Below, piece after piece: positions 1 through 5,207 of a DNA stretch of 5,207 nt (position 1 is its first letter; each line of letters starts with the position of its first letter). The notes beneath the pieces are model-generated. The model was not told where the DNA came from. It saw only the letters and a program-made list of their open reading frames with translations, and searched no databases. The position numbers and the translations under genes were made by a program. Origin of the DNA: Betaproteobacteria bacterium (GTDB lineage: Bacteria; Pseudomonadota; Gammaproteobacteria; Burkholderiales; SG8-39). The stretch is from assembly GCA_029865405.1 (NCBI GenBank), contig JAOUGZ010000237.1, forward strand, positions 1 through 5,207. The letters are read 5' to 3'.

Positions 1-643
1 CGCAGGCGAGGATCTTGCGCGGCACCGAGCGCGACTCGACGACGTACAGGATCGACTCATCGGGCGAAAAGGCGAGGCCGTTGGGCTGGTTGATGCCTTC
101 GGCGACCACCGACAGCGCGCCTGAGGGATCGATTCGGTAAACGTTCGTCGGCAGCTCGGCCGGCGCCTTGTGTCCTTCATACCAGCCGAGGATGCCGAAG
201 CTCGGGTCGGTGAACCAGAGCGAGCCGTCGGACTTGCACACCACGTCGTTCGGCGAGTTGAGCCGCTTGCCCTCGAAGCGCTCGGCGAGCGTTGTGATCG
301 TGCCGTCGGGCTCGGTGCGCGAGACGCGCCGCCCGCCGTGCTCGCAGGTGACGAGCCGCCCCTGGCGATCGCGCGTGTTGCCGTTGGCGTAGCCCGAAGG
401 CTTGCGCCACACGCCCACCGCGCCGGTCTGCTCGTCCCAGCGCCACATGCAGTCCCCGGGCACGTCGCTCCACAGGAGGCACCGGAGGTCGCCGAAGTAC
501 ACCGGGCCCTCGGCCCAGCGCGTGAGGCCGGTGGCGAGGCGCTCGACCTTGGCGAGCGGCAGGCGGTAGCGCGCGAAAGACGCGTCGACGTCGTGTACCG
601 CGGCATCGGGCACGCGCGGGCTCGGCTGCCAGCTCTCGCTCAT
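1..643 (-). CDS. SMP-30/gluconolactonase/LRE family lactonase (3' end beyond window)
   Basis: The 214 visible residues form the N-terminal two thirds of a six-bladed beta-propeller lactonase of the SMP-30/gluconolactonase family. These are metal-dependent hydrolases that open sugar lactones to the free acids. Seen directly: the family's opening motif WAEGPVY with E45, the likely first metal ligand; QGRLVTCEHGGRRV at about 94-107; NSPNDVV at 129-135; LWFTDPSFG at 142-150; and QPNGLAFSPDE at 186-196, where N188 should be the next metal ligand. The last ligand Asp and the final blades lie off the left edge. No signal peptide is visible, so the protein is probably cytoplasmic. The ATG at 643 lies one base after the stop of the glutaredoxin-like gene (TGACATG) and has no Shine-Dalgarno sequence of its own, which suggests translational coupling. 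The substrate is not readable from sequence. The uronate-dehydrogenase-like gene nearby makes an aldarolactone or aldonolactone plausible, which is inference. Confidence 0.93.
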   Translation of the reverse strand, partial: MSESWQPSPRVPDAAVHDVDASFARYRLPLAKVERLATGLTRWAEGPVYFGDLRCLLWSDVPGDCMWRWDEQTGAVGVWRKPSGYANGNTRDRQGRLVTCEHGGRRVSRTEPDGTITTLAERFEGKRLNSPNDVVCKSDGSLWFTDPSFGILGWYEGHKAPAELPTNVYRIDPSGALSVVAEGINQPNGLAFSPDESILYVVESRSVPRKILAC

Positions 644-644
644 G

Positions 645-956
645 TCAGCGCGCGGCCCGCGCGAGCATGTCCTCGAAGCCCTGCTCGCTGAAGCCGCTCA
701 ACTTCTCGCGTCCCACCACGATGAGCGGCACGCCGCGCCCGCCCAGGCGCTTGAACTCCGCGTTGGCGCTGGCCGAATTCTCGATGTCGTGCTCGACGTA
801 GGCGATGCCCGAGCGCGCGAAGTACGCGCGCGCCTTGGCGCAGTACGGGCACCAGGAGGTCGCGTACATCACCGCCTGCGGCGTCGCTTCGGCCCGCGCC
901 GGGGCCGAGCCCGCTGCGGCGGCGAAAGCGATCGCGAGGACGAGGGCGCGGAGCAT
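645..956 (-). CDS. Exported glutaredoxin-like protein (CPYC active site)
   Basis: A 103-residue thioredoxin-fold protein of the glutaredoxin type. Seen: an N-terminal hydrophobic segment after MLR (about residues 4-20) ending in an APARA-like signal-peptidase site near residue 22; the redox motif WCPYC with C36 and C39; the cis-proline turn GGRGVPLIVVG with P77; and the GF pair at 88-89 that helps hold glutathione in glutaredoxins. The mature part is about 80 residues, normal for a minimal glutaredoxin. The family reduces disulfides or glutathione mixed disulfides, usually in the cytosol. The signal peptide implies a periplasmic location, which is less common. The ATG at 956 gives the whole signal peptide and is preferred although no good Shine-Dalgarno sequence precedes it. 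It is the first gene of a two-gene unit with the downstream lactonase. The physiological partner is unknown. Confidence 0.9.
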   Translation of the reverse strand: MLRALVLAIAFAAAAGSAPARAEATPQAVMYATSWCPYCAKARAYFARSGIAYVEHDIENSASANAEFKRLGGRGVPLIVVGREKLSGFSEQGFEDMLARAAR

Positions 957-965
957 GGGAGTTGC

Positions 966-994
966 TTAGTAGCACAGCGCCGCGGCGGCGGCAA
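966..994 (-). promoter_or_regulatory. Weak candidate promoter for the glutaredoxin-lactonase pair
   Basis: On the minus strand TTGCCG (994-989) is followed after 17 bases by TACTAA (971-966). The -35 hexamer matches the sigma-70 consensus at four of six positions and the -10 at three of six. Transcription would begin only a few bases before the ATG at 956, giving an almost leaderless message, which fits the lack of a Shine-Dalgarno sequence there. The match is poor and the call rests mainly on spacing and on this being the only intergenic space available. Confidence 0.25.
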
Positions 995-998
995 TCGC

Positions 999-1004
999 TA
1001 TACT
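999..1004 (+). promoter_or_regulatory. Candidate -10 box for the dehydrogenase gene
   Basis: TATACT matches the sigma-70 -10 consensus at five of six positions and is the only AT-rich hexamer just ahead of the gene. No recognisable -35 hexamer lies 16-18 bases upstream, and there is no TG extension. A start about seven bases downstream would leave a very short leader beginning right at the Shine-Dalgarno sequence. It may need an activator, or it may be coincidental. Confidence 0.3.
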
Positions 1005-1012
1005 GCCTGCGG

Positions 1013-1017
1013 GGAGG
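1013..1017 (+). promoter_or_regulatory. Shine-Dalgarno sequence deciding the dehydrogenase start
   Basis: GGAGG, within GGGGAGGAAA, stands five bases before the ATG at 1023. It fixes that ATG as the start although the frame stays open far upstream, where it is only the antisense of the glutaredoxin gene. Confidence 0.85.
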
Positions 1018-1022
1018 AAAGT

Positions 1023-1901
1023 ATGAAGACCGTGCTCATCACCGGGGCGGCCGGCGACGTCGGCACCCACCTGCGCCGCGAGCTGGCGGCAAAGTACCGC
1101 ATCCGCGCCTCCGACCTGCGCGACCTGAAGGAGAAGTTCAAGGGCCAGCAGTTCATGCGCGCCGACATTTCGGACTTCAAGGCCGCGCTGCGCATCACCA
1201 AGGGCGTCGACGCCGTGGTCCATCTCGGCGGCTACTCGGTGGAGGGACCCTGGGAGGGCATCCTCAGCGCCAACATCATCGGTTGCTACAACGTGTTCGA
1301 GGCCGCGCGGCGTAACGGCGTCAAGCGGATCCTCTTTCCGACGTCCAACCATGCGGTCGGCTTCTACCGGCGCGACCAGACCATCGACCACCGCGTCACA
1401 GTCAAGCCCGACAGCCGCTACGGCGTGTCCAAGGTGTTCGGCGAGGCGCTCGGCAGCCTGTACGCCGACAAGTACGGCATGCAGGTGTTCTGCATGCGCA
1501 TCGGCAACGTCAATCCGAAGCCGATCGACAAGCGGCGCCTGTCCATCTGGTTCAGTCCGCGCGACCTGGCGCAGCTGGTGAGTATCGGCATCGAGCATCC
1601 GGACATCCGGTTCGAGATCGTTTACGGCATCTCGGGCAACCAGCGCGCGTGGTACGACAATGCGAATGCGTTCCGGCTCGGCTACCGGCCGCAGGACGAC
1701 TCGGAGGTGTTCGCTGCGGAGGTTCTCGCGCGCGAGACGCCGGGCGAGCCGGTGGCCGAGAAATTCCAGGGCGGCGTGTTCTGCGTGGCCGAGGAGGTGC
1801 CGAATCCGGCGCCGCTGCCTAAGGCCGCCGCTCGATCCACCAGCCCCAGACGGGGAGCAGCCAGAGCGCGAGCGCGCTTGCGGCCACGGCGGCGGCGCTA
1901 G
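1023..1901 (+). CDS. NAD-dependent uronate dehydrogenase-like epimerase/dehydratase-family enzyme
   Basis: A 292-residue extended short-chain dehydrogenase whose core (1 to about 262) closely follows bacterial uronate dehydrogenase (the Agrobacterium Udh type, about 265 residues). That family oxidises glucuronate or galacturonate to the aldaro-1,5-lactone with NAD+. Seen: the Rossmann motif TGAAGDVG (G8, G11, G14); D31 after the second strand, favouring NAD over NADP; VHLGGYSVE; the TSNH segment with S108; YGVSK with catalytic Y133 and K137; RRLSIWFS, where R171 corresponds, from memory, to the substrate-carboxylate arginine; and FQGGVF near the end. The ATG follows a strong Shine-Dalgarno sequence. 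The gene is divergent from the lactonase pair, which could act on its lactone product. Odd: residues 267-292 are an arginine-rich tail (11 Arg in 26) read antisense through the convergent membrane-protein gene, and a TAA at 1820-1822 lies one frame off at the expected end. Exact substrate is inferred, not proven. Confidence 0.88.
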   Translation: MKTVLITGAAGDVGTHLRRELAAKYRIRASDLRDLKEKFKGQQFMRADISDFKAALRITKGVDAVVHLGGYSVEGPWEGILSANIIGCYNVFEAARRNGVKRILFPTSNHAVGFYRRDQTIDHRVTVKPDSRYGVSKVFGEALGSLYADKYGMQVFCMRIGNVNPKPIDKRRLSIWFSPRDLAQLVSIGIEHPDIRFEIVYGISGNQRAWYDNANAFRLGYRPQDDSEVFAAEVLARETPGEPVAEKFQGGVFCVAEEVPNPAPLPKAAARSTSPRRGAARARARLRPRRRR

Positions 1902-2442
1902 GCGGCGGCGGCCCGAAGGCCGCGCCGAGATAGGCCAGGACGAAAAAAGCAATCAGCAGCCAGAAGGCGAGCGCGGCTTTGGCCGGGTGGCGCAGGTAGA
2001 TCGCCACGCCGGCGGCAAACAGGGCACTCTCGACGAGCAACGTCCCCGGCACCGAGTTCCACAGGCCGAGGCCGACCATCGTCGTGCTCCCCGGCCAGAG
2101 CGGCAGGTCCGCGCGATGCGACAACGCGTCGAGCGCCCAGTGACTGAAGACGAGCAGGCCCAGCACCAGGGCGGCGCGGCGGCCGAGCTTCCAGCAGACG
2201 AGTCCGAGCAGGGCGCTCCACGCGAGCGCCGCTGCAAGGCTATGCGTCCAGGGGTAGTGCACAAAGTCGAGCGGCGTGAATGCCGTGTTGCCGGGATCGA
2301 CCTCGACGCGCTCGATGCCGAGCAGAACGAGGATCGGCCACACCAGATCCAGCCAGTAGGTCGCTGCGAGTGCAATGCCGAGGTTTGCGCGAGGGGCAAG
2401 CGGTTTGGCGGCGAGCGCGAGCGCCGCGTGTCCGATGAACAT
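1819..2442 (-). CDS. YdjM-like polytopic membrane protein, putative metal-dependent hydrolase
   Basis: A 207-residue hydrophobic protein with about five to six membrane segments (roughly 22-43, 68-85, 89-105, 134-151, 155-172 and 183-203). Scattered conserved-looking polar residues sit in or beside them: H5 in MFIGHAALAL, D32 in YWLDLVWP, H62 and H67 in HYPWTHS, and SHWALDALSHR with H101, D105 and H109. This His/Asp pattern is that of the YdjM/membrane-bound metal-dependent hydrolase group, whose biochemical reaction is largely uncharacterised. The start at 2442 is supported by the family-like MFIGH opening and an in-frame TAA directly before it, but no Shine-Dalgarno sequence precedes it. 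The gene lies 21 bases downstream of the EF-G-like gene in the same direction, across a palindromic junction, and is probably cotranscribed and translationally coupled. Its 3' end overlaps the convergent dehydrogenase frame. Confidence 0.82.
   Translation of the reverse strand: MFIGHAALALAAKPLAPRANLGIALAATYWLDLVWPILVLLGIERVEVDPGNTAFTPLDFVHYPWTHSLAAALAWSALLGLVCWKLGRRAALVLGLLVFSHWALDALSHRADLPLWPGSTTMVGLGLWNSVPGTLLVESALFAAGVAIYLRHPAKAALAFWLLIAFFVLAYLGAAFGPPPPSAAAVAASALALWLLPVWGWWIERRP
1821..1901 (+). other. Probable readthrough tail of the dehydrogenase (stop loss or frameshift)
   Basis: From codon 267 the dehydrogenase frame encodes a tail dominated by Arg, Ala and Pro, ending in four arginines before TAG at 1899-1901. 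This stretch is the antisense of the last 26 codons and stop of the convergent membrane protein, and such composition is typical of a non-coding frame in GC-rich DNA. Uronate dehydrogenases end about 10-15 residues after the FQGG motif, which here would be close to codon 266. A TAA at 1820-1822 sits there in the -1 frame; one extra base upstream would make it the stop. It may be a real stop loss or a one-base sequence error. Confidence 0.6.
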
Positions 2443-2467
2443 TTAAATGAGGTCTGTCCCCATTTAA
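2440..2467. repeat. AT-rich nested palindrome / REP-like hairpin at a gene junction
   Basis: On the plus strand TTAAATGAGG (2443-2452) and CCCCATTTAA (2458-2467) are inverted arms, pairing at 9 of 10 positions around the five-base loop TCTGT. In minus-strand RNA, the sense of both flanking genes, the single mismatch becomes a G-U pair, so that strand folds fully. The left arm also belongs to a perfect 10-base palindrome, CATTTAAATG (2440-2449). The element covers the TAA of the EF-G-like gene (2466-2464) and the ATG of the membrane-protein gene (2442-2440). Between them runs a seven-codon frame, ATG at 2463 to TAA at 2445-2443, all in one frame. There is no U tract, so it is not a typical intrinsic terminator. 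From memory, GGGGACAGACC-type palindromes occur as dispersed REP-like elements in proteobacteria; that identity is inference. Confidence 0.6.
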
Positions 2468-4530
2468 TCGTCGGCGTGGGCGGCGGGGCGGTGCGCCGAG
2501 ATGAGTTTTTGCTGCAGCTGCGGCGGCGCCGCCTCGTAGTGGCTGAATTCCAGCGTGTACGAGCCGTGGCCGGCGGTGATCGACTTCAGGCGCGCGGGAA
2601 ACTGCTCCATCTCCGAGAGCGGCGCCTGCGCCATGATCTGCACGGTGCCCGGACGCGGCGCGTCCGAGCCCTTGATCTGGCCGCGGTGCCCCGAGAGCTC
2701 GCCGGCGATGTCGCCCATCTTCTGCTCGGGGGCGACGATCTCGACGTTGACGATCGGCTCGAGCACGATCGGGCGCGCCTTGCCGAGCGCGTCGATGAAC
2801 GCCTTGCGGCCCGCCGACATGAAGGCCACGTCCTTGGAGTCCACGGGGTGGCTCTTGCCGTCGTAGACGATGACGCGCACGTCCTGGATCGGGTAGCCGG
2901 CGACGTAGCCGCTCTCCAGCACCGCGCGCACGCCTTTCTCGACCGAGGGGATGAACTGGTTGGGGATCGCGCCGCCCTTCACGCTGTCAACGAACTCGAA
3001 CCCCTGGCCGCGCGGCAGCGGCTCGACCTTGAGGAACACTTCGCCGAACTGCCCGGCGCCGCCGGTCTGCTTCTTGTGCCGGCTGTGGCCTTCGGCGCGC
3101 ACGGCGATGGTCTCGCGGTACGGGATCGACGGCGGGCGCGTGTCGAGCTCGACCTTGTACTGCGTGGCGATCTTCTCCAGCGTCGTCCTGAGGTGCAGCT
3201 CCCCGAGGCCGCGCATCACGGTTTCGTTGGCCTGCGCGTTGTGCTCGATCTTCAGGCAGGGGTCTTCGGCAACGAGCTTGTGCAGGACGTCCGACACCTT
3301 CTGCTCGTCGCCGCGCTTTCTCGGCTGCACGGCGAGGCCGAAGACCGAGGTGGGCAGCTCGAGCGGCCGCGCGCGGATGTGCGCGTCCTCCGCCGCGTCG
3401 TGCAGGATGTGGTCGAACTGGATCTCATCGACCTTGGCGATGGCGCAGATGTCGCCCGGCACCGCTTCGCTCACTTCGGTCTGGGTCTTGCCGCGCAGCA
3501 TGTACAGGTGCCCGGGCTTGATCGGCTTGCGGCCTTCGCCGACGTAGAGCTGCATCCCGGGCGTGATCCGGCCCTGGTGCACGCGAAACACCGCCAGGCG
3601 CCCGATGTACGGATCGATCTCGATCTTGAAGACATGCGCGAGCGCGTGCTGCGAAGGGTCGGGCGTCGCCTGGATCTCGGTCGGCGCGCCGCCGTCGGCG
3701 GGCACGCTGAGGTAGACGGGCGGATTGCCTTCGGCCGGGTTCGGCAGCAGCTTCACGATCACGTCGAGGAGCTCGGCCACGCCCGCGCCGGTCTTCGCCG
3801 AGCAGAACACCACGGGAATGAGATGTCCCTCGCGCATCGCCGCTTCGAGCGGCTCGTGCAGCGCCTCGGGCTCGACCTCGCCCTTCTCCAGGTACTCGGC
3901 CATCAGCTTCTCGTCGACCTCGACCACCTGGTCGACGAGCTTGCGGTGCGCTTCTTCCACCGAGGAAAAATCGGCCTCGCCCGCAGGGGCGAAGAAGCAG
4001 TCCGAGACCTTCGATGCCTTCGCCGCCGGCAGGTTGAGCGGCAGGCATTCCTTGCCGAAGGCCTCCTGGATCTCGCCGAGCAGCCCCTCGAGGTCGACGT
4101 TGTCGGCGTCGATCTTGTTGACGACGATCAGCCGGTCGAGGCCGCGGCGCGCCGCCCACTGCAGGAAGCGCCCGGTCATCATCTCGATGCCGTTCTGCGC
4201 GTTGATCACGATCGCCGCGGTCTCGACGGCGGCCAGCGCCGGCAGCGAATGGCCGAGGAAATCGGCGTAGCCCGGGGTATCGAGCAGGTGGATGACGGTG
4301 GGGGATTCGCCGTTCGGTGCCTCGAAGCTGGCGACGGCGAGCTTGAGCGAATGCTGCAGCTGCTTTTCCTGCGGCGTGTAGTCGCACACGGTGGTGCCGC
4401 GCTCGACGCTGCCGGCGGCGGGCACCGCGCCCGCGCGCGCCAGCAACGCCTCGGCGAGCGAGGTCTTGCCGCACCCCGACTGGCCGACGAGCGCGATCGT
4501 CCTCAGGTGCTTGATGGTGTGCTTGCCCAA
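2464..4530 (-). CDS. EF-G-like translational GTPase (divergent EF-G paralogue)
   Basis: A 688-residue protein with the full EF-G layout: GTPase domain with G' insert (about 1-275), domain II (295-380), III (395-465), IV (468-590) and V (590-670). Seen: G1 GQSGCGKT at 16-23; G2 region VERGTT at 43-48; G3 DTPGY at 84-88; G4 NKID at 138-141; G5 SAK at 244-246; domain II GRLAVFRVHQG; GLGELHL at 441-447; domain IV KKQTGGAGQFGEV; and the tip segment SHPVDS with H561. EF-G moves tRNA and mRNA through the ribosome; this subfamily differs from canonical EF-G and its role is less clear. The usual G3 histidine (DTPGH) is Tyr88, as I recall for other EF-G-2-like proteins, and the P-loop carries Cys20. 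The TTG start at 4530 is chosen because a strong Shine-Dalgarno sequence precedes it and the next Met is residue 117. It lies 48 bases after the DUF4340 gene, likely in one transcript. Confidence 0.93.
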   Translation of the reverse strand: MGKHTIKHLRTIALVGQSGCGKTSLAEALLARAGAVPAAGSVERGTTVCDYTPQEKQLQHSLKLAVASFEAPNGESPTVIHLLDTPGYADFLGHSLPALAAVETAAIVINAQNGIEMMTGRFLQWAARRGLDRLIVVNKIDADNVDLEGLLGEIQEAFGKECLPLNLPAAKASKVSDCFFAPAGEADFSSVEEAHRKLVDQVVEVDEKLMAEYLEKGEVEPEALHEPLEAAMREGHLIPVVFCSAKTGAGVAELLDVIVKLLPNPAEGNPPVYLSVPADGGAPTEIQATPDPSQHALAHVFKIEIDPYIGRLAVFRVHQGRITPGMQLYVGEGRKPIKPGHLYMLRGKTQTEVSEAVPGDICAIAKVDEIQFDHILHDAAEDAHIRARPLELPTSVFGLAVQPRKRGDEQKVSDVLHKLVAEDPCLKIEHNAQANETVMRGLGELHLRTTLEKIATQYKVELDTRPPSIPYRETIAVRAEGHSRHKKQTGGAGQFGEVFLKVEPLPRGQGFEFVDSVKGGAIPNQFIPSVEKGVRAVLESGYVAGYPIQDVRVIVYDGKSHPVDSKDVAFMSAGRKAFIDALGKARPIVLEPIVNVEIVAPEQKMGDIAGELSGHRGQIKGSDAPRPGTVQIMAQAPLSEMEQFPARLKSITAGHGSYTLEFSHYEAAPPQLQQKLISAHRPAAHADD

Positions 4531-4538
4531 GGCGGTCT

Positions 4539-4544
4539 CCTCCT
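4539..4544 (-). promoter_or_regulatory. Strong Shine-Dalgarno sequence supporting a TTG start
   Basis: AGGAGG on the minus strand, extended to AGGAGGAGA, sits eight bases before the TTG at 4530-4528. It is the best ribosome binding site in the window and justifies the rare TTG initiation codon of the EF-G-like gene. A strong site with a weak codon may set a moderate expression level. Confidence 0.85.
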
Positions 4545-4578
4545 GGGGCCTATGCTACTTCGGGACGCGGCGCTTCGG

Positions 4579-5207
4579 CTACTTCTTGCCGCTTTCCTTC
4601 CTCTCCAGCAGTTCCGCGCGTTTCTTCAGAACGTCCTCGAACTTGGAGCGCGGGAGGAGCAGGATGTGCCCGGCGAGCGCTTTCTCCGCGGGCAGCCGCG
4701 CGGCGATGCTTTTCGCGCGCTCGGCGGCATCGGCGCCGGCGGGCTTGGCCTCGCCGGAGACCCACAGCGTGGCGTAGTAGTCGTCGCCGCGCAGCTTGCC
4801 GAGCTTCAGGGTGTAGGTGAGGCCGTCCAAGGTCGAGGCCACCACGGTCGTCGGGCGGTCGAGACCGGTGACTTCGGTACGCACGCCGGGCGCCGTGACG
4901 TCCGCGATCGCGATGCGGTTGAGCGAGTAGGTCGCCGAGTTGGCGCGCAGCACGTCGAGCTTCTCGCCCGCGTAGAGCGGCGTCAGCCTCCAGTCGCCCT
5001 CGACGCTCGGACGCTCGACGCGCCACTTGCCGCCGCCGGCAAGAGCCACTTCCATGCTGCGCACTTTTTCGGCGCCAAAGCCGGTCTTGGCCACCCAGGT
5101 CGCGCTTTGCGCCGTGGCGAGCGCCAGCGGGTCGGCGACGATGAAGACGGTGCCGGGCGTGTCGGGCCGCATCACGAAACGGCCGTCGGCGGCCGCGCTC
5201 TCGGGAT
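4579..5207 (-). CDS. DUF4340 domain-containing protein (5' end beyond window)
   Basis: The reading frame is open to the right edge, giving 208 visible residues and a TAG stop at 4581-4579. An internal GTG-ATG pair at 5175-5170 could be mistaken for the start, but the upstream codons read ADGRFVMRPDTPGTVFIV, which looks like the continuous opening of a DUF4340 repeat, so I treat the gene as 5'-partial. The rest fits that domain: an alternating strand-rich pattern, TWVAKTGFGAEKVRSMEV (about 36-53), GDWRLTPLYAGEKLD (70-84), a ladder of strands to about 150, and a charged helical end (about 186-208). The function is not established. In other bacteria DUF4340 proteins often neighbour GldG-type ABC-2 transporter auxiliary genes and are anchored by an N-terminal membrane segment, which would lie outside this window. 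No membrane segment or catalytic motif is visible here. Confidence 0.75.
   Translation of the reverse strand, partial: PESAAADGRFVMRPDTPGTVFIVADPLALATAQSATWVAKTGFGAEKVRSMEVALAGGGKWRVERPSVEGDWRLTPLYAGEKLDVLRANSATYSLNRIAIADVTAPGVRTEVTGLDRPTTVVASTLDGLTYTLKLGKLRGDDYYATLWVSGEAKPAGADAAERAKSIAARLPAEKALAGHILLLPRSKFEDVLKKRAELLERKESGKK

Noticed and set aside
170..691. Plus-strand open frame opposite the lactonase
   Set aside because: It is antisense to a well-supported SMP-30 family gene and has no domain signature or ribosome binding site.
642..1022. In-frame upstream extension of the dehydrogenase by 127 codons
   Set aside because: It is the exact antisense of the glutaredoxin-like gene, has a low-complexity Arg/Ala-rich translation, and the strong Shine-Dalgarno sequence plus the Rossmann-fold opening fix the start at 1023.
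966..1952. Long minus-strand open frame opposite the dehydrogenase
   Set aside because: It is a shadow frame of GC-rich coding DNA. It shows no recognisable domain, and the plus-strand frame carries all dehydrogenase motifs.
2440..2467. Rho-independent terminator between the EF-G-like and membrane-protein genes
   Set aside because: A hairpin is present, but no U tract follows on either strand beyond three bases, and the next gene begins immediately.
3425..4474. Long minus-strand frame of 349 codons inside the EF-G-like gene
   Set aside because: Its translation is an Arg/Ala/Gly-rich out-of-frame reading of the GTPase gene, whose own frame carries every expected motif.
5170..5175. GTG/ATG as the true start of the rightmost gene
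   Set aside because: The frame remains open to the window edge with domain-like sequence before it, and no Shine-Dalgarno sequence precedes these codons, so the gene is better treated as partial.

Overview
The window is very GC-rich, its genes are packed tightly, and the proteins look proteobacterial. A betaproteobacterium (Burkholderiales-like) is my best guess, but only from protein style and codon use; no rRNA or other taxonomic marker is present. Six protein-coding genes account for almost all of the sequence. Two of them run off the window edges. I see no tRNA, rRNA, CRISPR array, insertion sequence or phage gene.

Left part (1-1022): a minus-strand pair made of a small exported glutaredoxin-like protein (645-956) and, one base after its stop, an SMP-30/gluconolactonase-family lactonase (643 to beyond the left edge). 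A short intergenic gap (957-1022) separates this pair from a divergent plus-strand gene at 1023, which encodes an NAD-dependent dehydrogenase closely resembling uronate dehydrogenase. Such enzymes oxidise hexuronates to aldarolactones, and SMP-30-type lactonases can open lactones of that kind. The two genes could therefore serve one sugar-acid oxidation route, although they are divergent rather than in one operon.

Right part (1819-5207): a minus-strand run of three genes, read from right to left. It starts with a DUF4340-type protein (5' end outside the window), continues with a divergent EF-G-like translational GTPase that starts at TTG behind a strong Shine-Dalgarno sequence, and ends with a small YdjM-like polytopic membrane protein. 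The junction between the GTPase and the membrane protein is an AT-rich inverted repeat that holds the stop codon of one gene, a seven-codon mini-frame including its stop, and the start codon of the next. It stands out from the surrounding GC-rich sequence and resembles a solitary REP-type palindrome.

The dehydrogenase and the membrane protein are convergent and overlap by 83 bases. The dehydrogenase seems to have lost its natural stop: a TAA lies one frame off exactly where homologues should end, and the frame then runs into an arginine-rich tail encoded by the antisense of the membrane-protein gene. No clearly new multi-gene system is visible. The most interesting points are the palindromic junction, the apparent stop loss, the Tyr replacing the catalytic His in the EF-G-like G3 motif, and the exported glutaredoxin coupled to a lactonase.
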